From Halovivax cerinus (GTDB lineage Archaea; Halobacteriota; Halobacteria; Halobacteriales; Natrialbaceae): 64,000 nucleotides of DNA. Below are positions 1 to 8,508 of the stretch, in pieces (the stretch's first letter is position 1; the number at the start of each line of letters is the position of its first letter). The notes beneath the pieces are model-generated. The model searched no databases. It worked only from the letters and a program-made list of their open reading frames with translations, and was not told where the DNA came from. Where the stretch lies: the NCBI RefSeq assembly GCF_024498195.1, contig NZ_CP101824.1, positions 558,001-622,000 of the forward strand, given 5' to 3'. Both the position numbers and the translations under genes were made by a program.

Positions 1-516
1 CACGAGCAGGAGGACGTTCGAGACGAGGACGACGAGCAGCGTGACGAACAGCCCGCCGACGCCGGCCTTGATCAGCTCCCCCAGCCCGCCGGACATCTCG
101 TCGAGCGGCGCCAGCGTCATCCCGATGTCGTTCACCAGCTGCAACGGGAGCGAGACGATCGGGAACCAGACGAACGTCCCCAGGAAGACGATCCCGATGC
201 GCCGCAGCAACCGTTTGCGCTTGTAGTTGCTGATCGAGCCGGATCGAAGGCCGATGAACGCCAGCGCGAGGAACAACAGCATGATCGTCAGCGGAACGAC
301 GTACTGGAGGTAGAACTCCGCGTACAGCTCGTCCCAGGGGCTGTTGTCCGGCGTGCCGACGACGATGTACCGCGAGTCGGACGTCGGCGACGGAACGCCG
401 ACGATCGGTTTGAGTAGTGCGTTGAACAGGTTGTCGGCGAAGTTTAGCAGTGCCTCCTGGATACCCGTGAGGACGTCCTCGATCGCCCCCTGTACCTCCT
501 CACGGAGCCAGCCCAC
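1..516 (-). CDS. Multi-pass membrane protein, partial (possible VirB6/TrbL-like)
   Basis: This gene runs off the left edge, so only its first 172 residues are seen. I take the GTG at 516 as the start because it lies 2 bases after the stop of the lipoprotein gene upstream. The N-terminus (GWLREEVQGAIEDVLTGIQEALLNFADNLF) is amphipathic; membrane segments follow at about residues 68-85, 103-120 and 150-172 (for example FLQYVVPLTIMLLFLALAFIGL read approximately). The layout of a short soluble head and several spaced hydrophobic helices, downstream of a pilin-like and a lipoprotein gene, suggests an inner-membrane channel of a conjugation-like machine. That role is inference; only the membrane topology is visible. 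Confidence 0.7.
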   Translation of the reverse strand, partial: MGWLREEVQGAIEDVLTGIQEALLNFADNLFNALLKPIVGVPSPTSDSRYIVVGTPDNSPWDELYAEFYLQYVVPLTIMLLFLALAFIGLRSGSISNYKRKRLLRRIGIVFLGTFVWFPIVSLPLQLVNDIGMTLAPLDEMSGGLGELIKAGVGGLFVTLLVVLVSNVLLLV

Positions 517-518
517 CG

Positions 519-1358
519 CTACTCACCCCCGTCAGTGGGTTCGACTGGACCGCCGTCGACGATCGACAACTCGCACGAGGTCTCCGTTCCACCGTACTCG
601 ATGGTCTGGGTGTACTGCGGATTTGCTCCGGCCTGAACGATCGCGGTCACGGTGTGATCGTCGGTGTCCAGCTCGCCGCAGTCGAGCGACTCGCCGAAGC
701 GACCCTCCGTCGCGTAGACCGCCGCTCCGTAGACCGTCGTCGTCTCCCCCGCCGGGAGGAGAACGCGGTGATAGAACTCCGTCTCCGCCGGGTGCATCAC
801 CTTCGAGAGGGGTGCGTCCTCCCAGCGGACCTGTTCGAGGTACGACGGGGATATTCCGACGTTCTCGATCTCGAGCGCCGCCCGATCTTCCCAGTCGTCG
901 CTCTCTTTGTCCCACTCCATCTCCGGGTACTCTTTCGCCCACTTGACAGCCGTGATCCTGAGCTCCGGTTCGAGGGAAACGTCCGTCTCGCCGATGGTCG
1001 AGTCTCCGTCCGACGCGACAAGTCGGTACTCGCCGAGTTCGTACCCGTCTTCCGCCTCTCCGAGCAGGGTATAGGAGACTTCTGACGTGTCTCGCGGGTG
1101 TTTCCGTCTCAGCGTCTCCCCGTCTGAATCGACGAGATCGACGTGGGTGGCGGCGACGTCGCTCGCGAGCGTTGCGACGAGCGTAGGCCCATCCCAGCCG
1201 ACAGAGTCGAACGTCTCGTTCCCGCCCGGGTCGTCGCCAGGATCCTGCGGGCTATCGCTGTCGGTCGTACACCCCGCGAGGGCGGCGAGACCACCAGCTA
1301 CGCTGGCGAGGGCTGTTCGTCGGCCGATTCTGCGTTGTGTTCCGTATCGTCTTCTCAT
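519..1358 (-). CDS. Tat-exported lipoprotein
   Basis: A 279-residue exported lipoprotein. The N-terminus has a twin-arginine motif (GRRTALASV), a hydrophobic stretch and a lipobox LAGC, so it should be exported folded by Tat and lipid-anchored outside the membrane. A D/G/E-rich linker follows and the rest is acidic and probably beta-rich, with no catalytic motif that I recognise. It begins 30 bp after the 587-residue surface protein gene and ends 2 bp before the start of the membrane protein gene, so all are probably one operon. A structural or adhesion role in a cell-contact apparatus is a guess from context. Confidence 0.82.
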   Translation of the reverse strand: MRRRYGTQRRIGRRTALASVAGGLAALAGCTTDSDSPQDPGDDPGGNETFDSVGWDGPTLVATLASDVAATHVDLVDSDGETLRRKHPRDTSEVSYTLLGEAEDGYELGEYRLVASDGDSTIGETDVSLEPELRITAVKWAKEYPEMEWDKESDDWEDRAALEIENVGISPSYLEQVRWEDAPLSKVMHPAETEFYHRVLLPAGETTTVYGAAVYATEGRFGESLDCGELDTDDHTVTAIVQAGANPQYTQTIEYGGTETSCELSIVDGGPVEPTDGGE

Positions 1359-1388
1359 ACGTATTCTCGTGGTGTCTTCGTCTGCTGT

Positions 1389-3152
1389 TCAGGAATTCCG
1401 CGTGAGGCCGACGAGCTCGCCGTCGGTCACGTAGTCGAGGCCGAGGACCAGGAGACTCAGCGGGAGGAACCAGAGCAGGGTCACGATGGCCAGGTCGACG
1501 AACGTCTGGAAGTCGAGTGTCTGGCCTCGAACGATCGTCGTCGCTTCGGCCGAGGAGTAGGGCTGGTCCGTCTGCCACCACCCGTCCGGGACGTACTCCC
1601 CGCGAACGATCAGGCTCGGATTCGAGACGGTGATACTGGCCTCCCCGTTCTGATCGAGCGCCACCGATCGATTGCCGATCTCGACCCGGCCCGCCGTCAC
1701 CGGGTCGCCGCTGGACGCGTCCGTGACCGTCGCCTGAACGGTCGCGTACGAAGAGTTGGAGTCCGTGACCGTAAGCGAGAGTTCCGCCTCGCGAACCGTC
1801 TGCGGATCGGCCAGCGTCACCGCCCGGGATTGACCGCGGACGATCCCGTCGACGGTGATCTCCTGGAGCATCGACGCGTCGAGCGTCTCCGAACTGAACG
1901 CGATCGAGTCGGCGTTCGCGTAGCGCCTCGCCGGATCGAGGTCGATGACCGACGGGAACGTCGGCCCGGTTCGTTCCTCGCCCCACGCCTCTTCGATCTG
2001 TAACGGAACGGTCCCGTTTTCGGACTTTCCAGCTACGTACGGTGCGACCTCGCTCGGAAACGCGTGCACCTGTACCGGTCGAACCGACGACGTCGACGTC
2101 GTCGATCCACTCGACTCGTGCGTGACGAGTTCGGTCCACCCCGGCGTGCCGGCTGCGTAGAACCACCAATTGCTGCGTGCCCCGACGTCGCCGTCGACGC
2201 TGATCGTCGACCACTCCGTATCGGGGTTGACGACCCCACCGACGCGCTCCGGCGCGGCGTCGAACTCGACGCGGCTGCCGGTTACGTTCGACAGCTGGTT
2301 CACTTCGACCGATCGCGTGTCCGAGACGGTCCGCTCGGTCGCGACCTCGTCGTCGATCGACGTCCACTCGTCGCAGGAACCGACGGTCTCGTTCCAATCG
2401 GTGCAGATCTCCTTGTCGACTTCCAGCGTCGCGGAGATCGTTGATTCGACCGTCAGGTCCACAGCCCCCGAGAGGTCCTCGTATTCGAGGACGGCGGTGT
2501 GGTCGTCCGTCGAATGGTGCGTCTGCCCGTCGGCTTCGAGCGTGATCGACTCGATCGAGGAGTCGACGAGGGACCACTCTTCGTGCCGGCGCTCGCTGTG
2601 TTCGTCGTCCGGGACGGCGATGCGATAGTCGCTGATCGCCAGGACCTCGCCGTCCGGAGCGATGTACTGGGTCGGGTCCGACTCGTTCGTGTCGTGGAGG
2701 ATCGTCGAGGGCTGGATCGTCGCGATGCTTACGAACGCATCCTTGATGTAGGCGCCATCGGTCGGCTGGGCGCCGGCTGGAGCGACGGAGGCGTCCGTTC
2801 CGCCCGGCGAGTAGTCCTCCAGGTCGCCCCGACTCCAGACCTCGGCGGCCTCTGGCGGCCGTTCGAACGGGATGTCGGTCGACCGCGCGAGGGCTCGTTC
2901 GAACTCTTCACGCGAGTCGTTCGTACCGTCCCCGAAGTCATCCTCGGGAATCTCGGCGTCGTCGACGTCGTTCGACCAGAGCTTGTAGAAGTCACTGCTG
3001 TTGACGCCGTACGCCGGTCCGTCCGCCGGAATCGTCGACTCGTTCTCGCTTTCGTCGTCGATCGCGACGCCGGTCGCCCCGATCGCGATGGAGACGGTAC
3101 TACCGAGGAGAACGAGTCCGACCAGGAGGGCGATCCTTCGGTGCGAAGTCAT
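1389..3152 (-). CDS. Secreted surface protein with C-terminal membrane anchor
   Basis: A 587-residue protein with an N-terminal Sec-type signal (RRIALLVGLVLLGSTVSIAIGATG) and a C-terminal hydrophobic segment (FVDLAIVTLLWFLPLSLLVLG) followed by a short tail, so the bulk lies outside the cell and is anchored at the C-terminus. The ectodomain is acidic and Thr/Ser-rich; about residues 470-520 resemble an immunoglobulin-like repeat (TVQATVTDASSGDPVTAGRVEI). It starts 33 bp after the pilin-like gene and ends 30 bp before the lipoprotein gene. I see no enzyme motif. A surface or mating-pair role is inferred from the operon. Confidence 0.8.
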   Translation of the reverse strand: MTSHRRIALLVGLVLLGSTVSIAIGATGVAIDDESENESTIPADGPAYGVNSSDFYKLWSNDVDDAEIPEDDFGDGTNDSREEFERALARSTDIPFERPPEAAEVWSRGDLEDYSPGGTDASVAPAGAQPTDGAYIKDAFVSIATIQPSTILHDTNESDPTQYIAPDGEVLAISDYRIAVPDDEHSERRHEEWSLVDSSIESITLEADGQTHHSTDDHTAVLEYEDLSGAVDLTVESTISATLEVDKEICTDWNETVGSCDEWTSIDDEVATERTVSDTRSVEVNQLSNVTGSRVEFDAAPERVGGVVNPDTEWSTISVDGDVGARSNWWFYAAGTPGWTELVTHESSGSTTSTSSVRPVQVHAFPSEVAPYVAGKSENGTVPLQIEEAWGEERTGPTFPSVIDLDPARRYANADSIAFSSETLDASMLQEITVDGIVRGQSRAVTLADPQTVREAELSLTVTDSNSSYATVQATVTDASSGDPVTAGRVEIGNRSVALDQNGEASITVSNPSLIVRGEYVPDGWWQTDQPYSSAEATTIVRGQTLDFQTFVDLAIVTLLWFLPLSLLVLGLDYVTDGELVGLTRNS

Positions 3153-3185
3153 GGTGTGGGAGGGCCGGCGGGGCGATTGGCAGCG

Positions 3186-3620
3186 CTATATCGGCTTGAC
3201 GCAGTCCGAGAAGGCGAAGCCCATCTGGCTCCCGACCTTGTCGACGAGTTCCGGGGAGATCAGTGCGATCACGATGATCGCGAACCCGAGCCCGGACATG
3301 ACGAGCCGCTGCTTGGCGTCGTTTTTCTTCTCGGGATTGCCGCCCGCTCGCATGTACGAGAGGCCTGATCGGCCGATGAAGAAGGCGGTCGCAGGAAGGC
3401 CGAGGCCCGCGAGCGCGCCGAAAACCAGCGTGATGCCGGTCTCGACGCCGGTGTCGCAGTAGACGTCGCCGACGTCCGCAGCGGCGGGCGTGGTCGCGAC
3501 CAGGAGGAAGGCCAGGCCCATCGCGAACTGGACCACCGGCGGGCTGGCGAGCCGCCGAACTGGGGCAGTCAGTACGTTCGTGAACGATTCGTCTGCTGTG
3601 GAGGGTGAGTCGTTACTCAT
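3186..3620 (-). CDS. Small membrane protein, VirB2/TrbC pilin-like
   Basis: A 144-residue protein. The ATG at 3620 overlaps the stop of the upstream gene by 8 bases (ATGAGTAA), which fixes the start and suggests translational coupling; the reading frame extends further upstream but that part is a shadow of the neighbour. It has an N-terminal hydrophobic segment ending in AAAD, which looks like a signal-peptide cleavage site, then two membrane helices (about residues 70-88 and 115-135) separated by a basic loop (GGNPEKKNDAKQR). Size and topology match TrbC/VirB2-type pilins of conjugation systems. The family match is inferred from architecture, not from a search. Confidence 0.75.
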   Translation of the reverse strand: MSNDSPSTADESFTNVLTAPVRRLASPPVVQFAMGLAFLLVATTPAAADVGDVYCDTGVETGITLVFGALAGLGLPATAFFIGRSGLSYMRAGGNPEKKNDAKQRLVMSGLGFAIIVIALISPELVDKVGSQMGFAFSDCVKPI

Positions 3621-3897
3621 GAGTCGCTGGAGTGGGCTGGTTGGTGGCGTCCAGAAGCGCCTCGAGATCCTCGAGGCAGGACGTCCGTTCGCACAGTTCG
3701 TCGAGGTCGCGACCGTCGGTTCGGACGGTTCGATCGACGAGATCGACGAGGCGGTCGCGGTCGACGTTTCGATACGCCATCTGTTCGGCCAACGCCTCTC
3801 GAAAGAGCCCGGACGCGTTGATCCCAGCCGCCCAGCTGAGAAACAGCGCATCCGCCGGCTCGATCGAGATAGACGTCGTGACTGTGTTCGCTTCCAT
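3613..3897 (-). CDS. Hypothetical small acidic protein, first gene of the surface operon
   Basis: A 94-residue soluble protein starting at ATG 3897 (MEANTVTTSI). A longer frame exists upstream, but the stretch before this ATG is basic and unlike a haloarchaeal protein. The sequence is mostly helical, with a C-terminal Cys-containing part (ELCERTSCLEDLEALLDA). The N-terminal strand followed by a helix could be a ribbon-helix-helix fold (TVTTSISIEPADALFLSWAAGINASGLFREAL), which would fit a DNA-binding regulator of the operon; this is a weak call. It overlaps the pilin-like gene by 8 bases. Confidence 0.6.
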   Translation of the reverse strand: MEANTVTTSISIEPADALFLSWAAGINASGLFREALAEQMAYRNVDRDRLVDLVDRTVRTDGRDLDELCERTSCLEDLEALLDATNQPTPATHE

Positions 3898-4426
3898 GGC
3901 GGCAAATTCTCGCGTACTCGACCCGATTGTCGTCGGTGTCACGGGTTCTGTGGCGGATCTACCCCGAATCGGGTAGCGCTTCGACTGGACCACACAGGAT
4001 TGTTACTACCACACATCTCTTGCCACAATTGGCTATCCAAGTTGCTGTGTTATAAGAGTATGTATATATAAATATTAAATTGATCTATAGTAGACTTTAA
4101 CTGGCCGGAGTGGCGCAGAATATCCATTACCGATCCCGAAGCCGAAGGCCGGTTTCACTATAGAAATTGAAAATTTGGGGCGTTAGGTTGTCTCACACTC
4201 ACTCAGCCATTACGACACGGAAAATACCCATGACAAGCCTACGGAATGACCCAAGGACGGTCAATAAAACGGCCACTGTATCTCAACGAATTGTCACCAA
4301 CCCAGAACGTGCCATGTACAAACTGCTGAATGTAGTTGATTCACTGTCCCGCTAGCCAACCGGTGATGAGTGGCTTTCGACTAGCCTCGCTCCCTACTGC
4401 TAGTAGATTGGTCGATATTTAAACAT
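3898..4426. other. AT-rich stretch without a convincing gene
   Basis: About 530 bases between two minus-strand gene groups. Around 4050-4095 it is strongly AT-rich (TATATATAAATATTAAAT), which could supply a promoter, but nothing fixes it. A 62-codon plus-strand frame at 4167-4355 is basic and has no haloarchaeal character, so I do not call it. Base composition changes here from GC-rich on the left to lower GC on the right, which suggests a junction between separately acquired segments. Confidence 0.5.
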
Positions 4427-5005
4427 TTAATCCTCGATATCCACGTTCGCTGGATCAGTGCCCCACAGATCGCCAAAGCGACTGAAGTGTTCTATGAGGA
4501 TATCAGCTGCATCTTGGAGTTCTGTGGCATCTTCGACTGGAATATAGAAGATACCAGGAGCGTTATTGAATTGGTCATCGTCGACACGCACACCCAGATC
4601 TGAGCTCTCTGTGGCCTCCAACACTGCTTTGTAGTCATCGAGATTCCCACCATTAATTTTGTAGCAGGCCGCACACAGCGCTCCATCGATACCGTCCTGG
4701 TTCCAGTCGAGAGGGTCAACCCAGCGGACAGAGACATTTAGCCTTATATTAGCCGACTGATCATCCTCATTCACTACACGCATCTTGAAATTTTCCCGTG
4801 CGTTGGCAATGATGGTTCCACTATTCCAGTCAGACTTGAACCCTAAACTCGCATCTTCCTGAAAGCGATGCGGGTGAGCTGCGATCATCTCGTTGCCCAT
4901 TCGACCTACGAGTGCTTCGATTTCGTCCTCGAATCGGTCGAGGAGGCGATACGCCTTCAGACAGCGATCGTTTTCGATCGCTCGTGTGACGAATTCGTTA
5001 TCCAT
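4427..5005 (-). CDS. Unknown protein, partner of the PD-(D/E)XK-like gene
   Basis: A 192-residue acidic protein of unknown family. I choose the ATG at 5005 (MDNEFVTRAI), which overlaps the stop of the upstream gene by 8 bases (ATGGATAA); an ATG at 5020 is possible. The N-terminal half looks helical (LKAYRLLDRFEDEIEALVGRM). The middle contains GALCAACYKINGG, whose cysteines might bind metal. The C-terminus is acidic. The tight coupling to a nuclease-like protein argues that the two work together, possibly as effector and partner of a defence module. No catalytic motif is recognised. Confidence 0.75.
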   Translation of the reverse strand: MDNEFVTRAIENDRCLKAYRLLDRFEDEIEALVGRMGNEMIAAHPHRFQEDASLGFKSDWNSGTIIANARENFKMRVVNEDDQSANIRLNVSVRWVDPLDWNQDGIDGALCAACYKINGGNLDDYKAVLEATESSDLGVRVDDDQFNNAPGIFYIPVEDATELQDAADILIEHFSRFGDLWGTDPANVDIED

Positions 5006-6092
5006 TGTTTGTATCCTCATTTGTTGCCTGTAGATACGAGATTTCGTTCTCGATGTCCTGAATACCCGCTGCCAGCGACACATTGTCGTGGACGATATCG
5101 TTAGTGGCTACTTGTTGCTTGACTATTGGTTTCGGTACGAACCCCAAGATCTTCTGTTCGATGAGCGTACAGACCACGTAGGCACTCGCCGCCCAGTGTG
5201 GTGAAATCTCATCATTTTGTTGGAGAATTCGACGCAACGCGGTGCTAATTTCTTTCCAGTTCCGGATTTGTACCTCGATATCCCGATTGTCAAATGGCGT
5301 CGCCGTGATGATCGGGTGACCTTCTGCAGGTTCAGAAATTTTTCTACCGAAAGCGTCTCTAAGTTGCGGGTACTGGTAGGCAGGCAACAGGAGAACGTGC
5401 GTCCAGTCGCCGGAATGATGTCGTTCGACCAGTTCGGCCGTCTCGACTGTTTTCTGGAAGTTCGTATCGTGGATCTTCACCTCGATAGAGATACCGCCAC
5501 CCGAGTTGATAATCAGGATGTCCTCATACCGGGTGGTTTCAGAGCCACCCGGCAAATGAGCCTCGGTCTCTACGCTATCTGGTGTTCCATCGTGCGAATT
5601 ATTAAACAGTTCATTAATCAGCACTCCCGACTCCATGAAGAGGTATGCGAGCGCGTAGGACCAATCTTCCTCCCGAACGAGCCGGATTGGGCCCGTAGAT
5701 CCGTGGACAGTCTGCCAGTCGGCTGATAGCGGGTCTGTGTCGAACTGGCTGGGTCCTGCTGCCCACACCTTCTCAGCCTTTTTTAGGGTGGCCAGCAACT
5801 CCTCGACATCCTCTTGGTGAGCCTTGCTGTAGGACTGCCACCAATTGTCAAGATCAATCCAGCCGCCGGCCAGCAATCTGTCGTCCAGAGTGATCGTGGT
5901 TTCGTCGACAAGTGCCGATTGATCCGTAGATACATACCGTTCCCACCAATCATCGATGCTGGCCCACTGACCGTCGAGCCAGCGAGAGTCCAACACGAGA
6001 CTATCGGCTTCAGTCAGTACCGACTGGTCTATATCGACGTGTGACTCCCACCAACTATCAAATGAAGCCCAGTCACAATCGATGACCTCCAT
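4998..6092 (-). CDS. PD-(D/E)XK nuclease-like protein with three W-rich repeats
   Basis: A 364-residue protein. Residues 8-95 hold three copies of a unit spaced exactly 35 residues apart, starting WASFDSWW (8), WASIDDWW (43) and WIDLDNWW (78). Residues about 185-215 read YEDILIINSGGGISIEVKIHD, which fits a restriction-endonuclease-like core with D191 and E204-V-K206 as the catalytic D...ExK. The rest is helical. It lies in a lower-GC cassette with a short partner gene overlapping its stop by 8 bases. The nuclease call rests on one motif and predicted strands; the repeat domain is probably a binding or recognition module. A defence role is inference. Confidence 0.78.
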   Translation of the reverse strand: MEVIDCDWASFDSWWESHVDIDQSVLTEADSLVLDSRWLDGQWASIDDWWERYVSTDQSALVDETTITLDDRLLAGGWIDLDNWWQSYSKAHQEDVEELLATLKKAEKVWAAGPSQFDTDPLSADWQTVHGSTGPIRLVREEDWSYALAYLFMESGVLINELFNNSHDGTPDSVETEAHLPGGSETTRYEDILIINSGGGISIEVKIHDTNFQKTVETAELVERHHSGDWTHVLLLPAYQYPQLRDAFGRKISEPAEGHPIITATPFDNRDIEVQIRNWKEISTALRRILQQNDEISPHWAASAYVVCTLIEQKILGFVPKPIVKQQVATNDIVHDNVSLAAGIQDIENEISYLQATNEDTNNG

Positions 6093-6385
6093 ACCAGTCA
6101 GTAAGCAACTGTTTGCGCTTGGTCTAATAACCTCGTGTCAAAACGAGTTTTACATCACCTAGGAATATTTGAACATAGAGAAATTGTTAGTGGCGATTTA
6201 ACATAATATATATTGGCTGCACAGACTTCGTCTCAGTGGGGCGTGCAAGATATAGCGCCGACCGTTTGCATTCCAATCTGAACCTCCCCCTGAAATGGTA
6301 TATTTCAACGGACAATGCGAACGGTTCATTGATCAACTATTCTGAACGGGAATAGATCCGGCTAAGTGGATTCCATCAATGCCGA

Positions 6386-7057
6386 TTAGTTCACTCCGTG
6401 AATTTGGACCTTCGTGGGAGCATCGGCATAGAGCGGCTGTCGGACCCGCAAGACCTCGGCCCAGAAGGCGAGCGTCGTCTGCACCCAGCCGTCTTCCTGG
6501 GGATAGACGAGCGTCTCGAAGTCGTCGCCCTCGAACCGGGGGCCGAGCGGCGTCGAGTGACACCGGATCGTGTGCGCCGCGATTTCCGATACCGGTTCCG
6601 ATAGTGCGTCGTCACGAGCGCGAGTGATCAGGACGGGACAGTCGTGATCGCGAGCGAGTCGAGCGAGCCGAGCCAGCGTTCGGAGGAGCAGGTCGGTCGC
6701 CTCGTCTCCCCGAAGGTCGTCGTCGCGATATTGGCCGTCGACGGCCGGCGCGACGACGAGCGACGGATCGATGCGTCGATCGGAGAGCGTCGCGACGAGT
6801 TCGTGATGCTGACGCGCCGTGAAGCCGCGCGCGACCTCGATGCGATCGAGAATGCGGTCCGACGGCGAGACGTCGGTGATGACGTCCGTCCGGGCGTGGC
6901 CGTGACTATCGACCCAGTAGCCGTCGCCGCCGTCGATGAGCAGGTGATCGACGACGAGCGAGTGAAGCGGGACGAGAGAGTCGACCGCTTCGAGGAGCGT
7001 AATGCCTGGTTCTAGCTCCGGGAGTTCCGGGATGGTCGGGGTATCGAATCGGTCCAT
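6386..7057 (-). CDS. RecA/RadA-like protein lacking Walker A, left copy
   Basis: A 223-residue protein starting at ATG 7057 (MDRFDT). It follows the outline of a RadA/KaiC-type core: LEPGITLLEAVDSLVPLHSLVVDHLL stands where the P-loop should be, then a strand (YWVDSHGHART), RILDRIEVARGFTARQHHEL (like the ARAFNSDHQ region of RadA) and SLVVAPAVDGQYRD (Walker-B-like position). There is no GxxxxGKT, so ATP use is doubtful. A near copy lies at 46408-47079 with about 13 differences in 223 residues. Related haloarchaeal proteins lacking a P-loop exist, but their role is unknown to me. A lower-GC non-coding gap of about 290 bases separates it from the nuclease cassette. Confidence 0.82.
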   Translation of the reverse strand: MDRFDTPTIPELPELEPGITLLEAVDSLVPLHSLVVDHLLIDGGDGYWVDSHGHARTDVITDVSPSDRILDRIEVARGFTARQHHELVATLSDRRIDPSLVVAPAVDGQYRDDDLRGDEATDLLLRTLARLARLARDHDCPVLITRARDDALSEPVSEIAAHTIRCHSTPLGPRFEGDDFETLVYPQEDGWVQTTLAFWAEVLRVRQPLYADAPTKVQIHGVN

Positions 7058-7400
7058 GACCGGTCGTTTCTCTTTGATGGTTGTATTGATCGGGGCCCGC
7101 TTTCCGATTTTCCGAAGAAGGGAGAGGCTGGTCACGAATTCACTGGCCGCGACGCTTACTGCCTCGCTCTCGTCGGCCTAACCAAGCACTCACAGGCACT
7201 GGACGAGAACGAGCGTATCGGCGAGGTCCGATCTCGGAGCCGACGGGCTCGATACAGATCGCCTTCACGAGCGCCTTCACGACGGACCCGAGGACCGGCC
7301 GCCAGACGGTTCCCAAGACGGGTTTCCGGGTGCTACTGATTGCCAAGACGGGACGGACCCGGTTCCGTTTCCAGACGGCGCCGAGGTGTAGCCGGTCGAC
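7058..7400. other. GC-rich stretch without an intact gene
   Basis: About 340 bases upstream of the left RecA-like gene. The homology to the right copy stops at the start codon, so this is not part of the duplication. Open frames here on both strands are basic or Arg-rich and look like shadows. It may be debris of an older gene: a short plus-strand run near 7150 reads GRDAYCLALVGLTKHSQALDENERIGEV before losing character. I cannot name it. Confidence 0.4.
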
Positions 7401-7577
7401 GTGCCAACTCCCGAACCCTCCCTGGCAGAACTCGACGTCCGGTTGCAGCGGATCGAGGCGGCAGTCACCGGGAGCGTCGCCGGTGCCCACGATGTCGACG
7501 CCGGAGACGGGATGATCTCGCTTCGCCTTCAAAATCCGCCAACCGGACTAGAACACGGCCAGCACCTTCGCGTTTGA
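7401..7577 (+). CDS. Small hypothetical protein
   Basis: A 58-residue frame from GTG 7401 to TGA 7577, with an in-frame stop 12 bases upstream (TAG at 7389). The product begins MPTPEPSLAELDVRLQRIEA and is acidic, with an amphipathic helix and then a short strand-like part (GMISLRLQNPPTGLEHGQ). Composition and codon use are haloarchaeal, unlike the Arg-rich frame on the other strand. It could be a real small protein or the C-terminal fragment of a decayed gene; no RBS or promoter supports it clearly. Confidence 0.4.
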   Translation: MPTPEPSLAELDVRLQRIEAAVTGSVAGAHDVDAGDGMISLRLQNPPTGLEHGQHLRV

Positions 7578-7694
7578 CTCCGCTCGGACCTGGACTCCGA
7601 AGACGATCACGAACAATCCGGCTGTGACACTGCCATTCGTGACTAATACTCAAATGCTCAGCGCCTACAGAACCAAACGAAACCGCATCGACGA

Positions 7695-7994
7695 CTACCG
7701 CTGAGTATCCCGCCGACGTGCGAGCGTCGGATCGAGGCGTACCCCGTCCGGGACCGGTGCGTCCCCGATGGCCTGTTTGACTCGGACCTGGTGCTTACAC
7801 TCGCGGCCGCGGTACATCGCGTCCGGACACTCGCAGGCACCCTGGACGAGATCGACAGTGTAGATCGCCGTCTCCCCCGAGTAGACGTCGAACATTCCCG
7901 GTGCGTTCGGGACGACGATCATGGGCTCGGTAGCCGCGCGAATCGCCACTGCATCGCCGTCTCCCTCCGATCCCTCCGGCGTGGTTGCGCTCAC
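7695..7994 (-). CDS. SWIM zinc-finger protein
   Basis: A 99-residue protein starting at GTG 7994, which overlaps the upstream stop by 4 bases (GTGA). The SWIM motif is plain: CECPDAMYRGRECKH, giving C-x-C...C-x-H metal ligands at about residues 58-72, preceded by strands (MFDVYSGETAIYTVDLVQG). SWIM domains bind DNA or protein partners and are common in small haloarchaeal proteins on mobile elements. It is the last gene of a three-gene unit with 4-base overlaps. The exact role is unknown. Confidence 0.85.
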   Translation of the reverse strand: MSATTPEGSEGDGDAVAIRAATEPMIVVPNAPGMFDVYSGETAIYTVDLVQGACECPDAMYRGRECKHQVRVKQAIGDAPVPDGVRLDPTLARRRDTQR

Positions 7995-8191
7995 TGTCCC
8001 ACCTCCACGAACGTCTCCGGTTCGACGTCCGCGGAGACGGTCGCCAGACACTCGACGCACGTCGTGACCACCGTGCATCCCCACGGACCCTCGTCGTCGA
8101 GACGGAAGTGCTCGAGCTCGAGGTCGTGTTCGCACCTGGCCTTCAGATTCTCCCCTTCAGGATCACGCTGATCGACTGGGTTGATGGTCAT
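7991..8191 (-). CDS. Small hypothetical protein with Cys/His pairs
   Basis: A 66-residue acidic protein. ATG 8191 (MTINPVDQRDPEGENL) overlaps the upstream stop by 4 bases, and its own stop overlaps the SWIM gene start, so its position inside a translationally coupled operon fixes it. It contains ARCEHDLELEHF and GCTVVTTCVECLATV, that is, scattered Cys/His residues that could form a zinc site. Not recognised as a named family. Confidence 0.7.
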   Translation of the reverse strand: MTINPVDQRDPEGENLKARCEHDLELEHFRLDDEGPWGCTVVTTCVECLATVSADVEPETFVEVGQ

Positions 8192-8508
8192 CGGCCGATC
8201 GCCTCGACGAGCCCGGTTATGACGTGGCACTCCTCCCAGCCAGTTACTCGCTCGACCTGTTCGACCCACTCGGTCAACGAGTGAGCGCCGAGGGAGTACG
8301 CCCCGGAAAGACCGCCTTCTCCGACGACGTATACGGCACCGCCGTCTTCGGTGATGTATTCGCGGTCATAGTCCTTGACGTAGTGGTGTATACACCCCCT
8401 GACGTCCGTCCCGAGGACGATGTGGCTACGGAAAATCCGGTCGGCCGGGGTGGGAGTTTTCGAACGAGGTCCGGTACTGTCTTGGGAATCCGTCGTGTTC
8501 GTGCTCAT
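8188..8508 (-). CDS. Hypothetical protein, first gene of SWIM operon
   Basis: A 106-residue protein. I choose ATG 8508 (MSTNTTDSQDSTG) because the N-terminal extension in the frame is Cys-rich and overlaps the operator region. After a disordered N-terminus comes a compact fold (SHIVLGTDVRGCIHHYVKDYDREYITEDGGAVYVVGEG) and a C-terminal helix (SLTEWVEQVERVTGWEECHVITGLVEAI). It heads the unit 8508-7695 with 4-base overlaps throughout. Function unknown; the cassette resembles small accessory operons seen on haloarchaeal mobile DNA. Confidence 0.75.
   Translation of the reverse strand: MSTNTTDSQDSTGPRSKTPTPADRIFRSHIVLGTDVRGCIHHYVKDYDREYITEDGGAVYVVGEGGLSGAYSLGAHSLTEWVEQVERVTGWEECHVITGLVEAIGR

Noticed and set aside
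7140-7532. A 130-codon minus-strand frame as a gene
   Set aside because: The product is basic and without haloarchaeal composition; the plus-strand 58-codon frame reads better.
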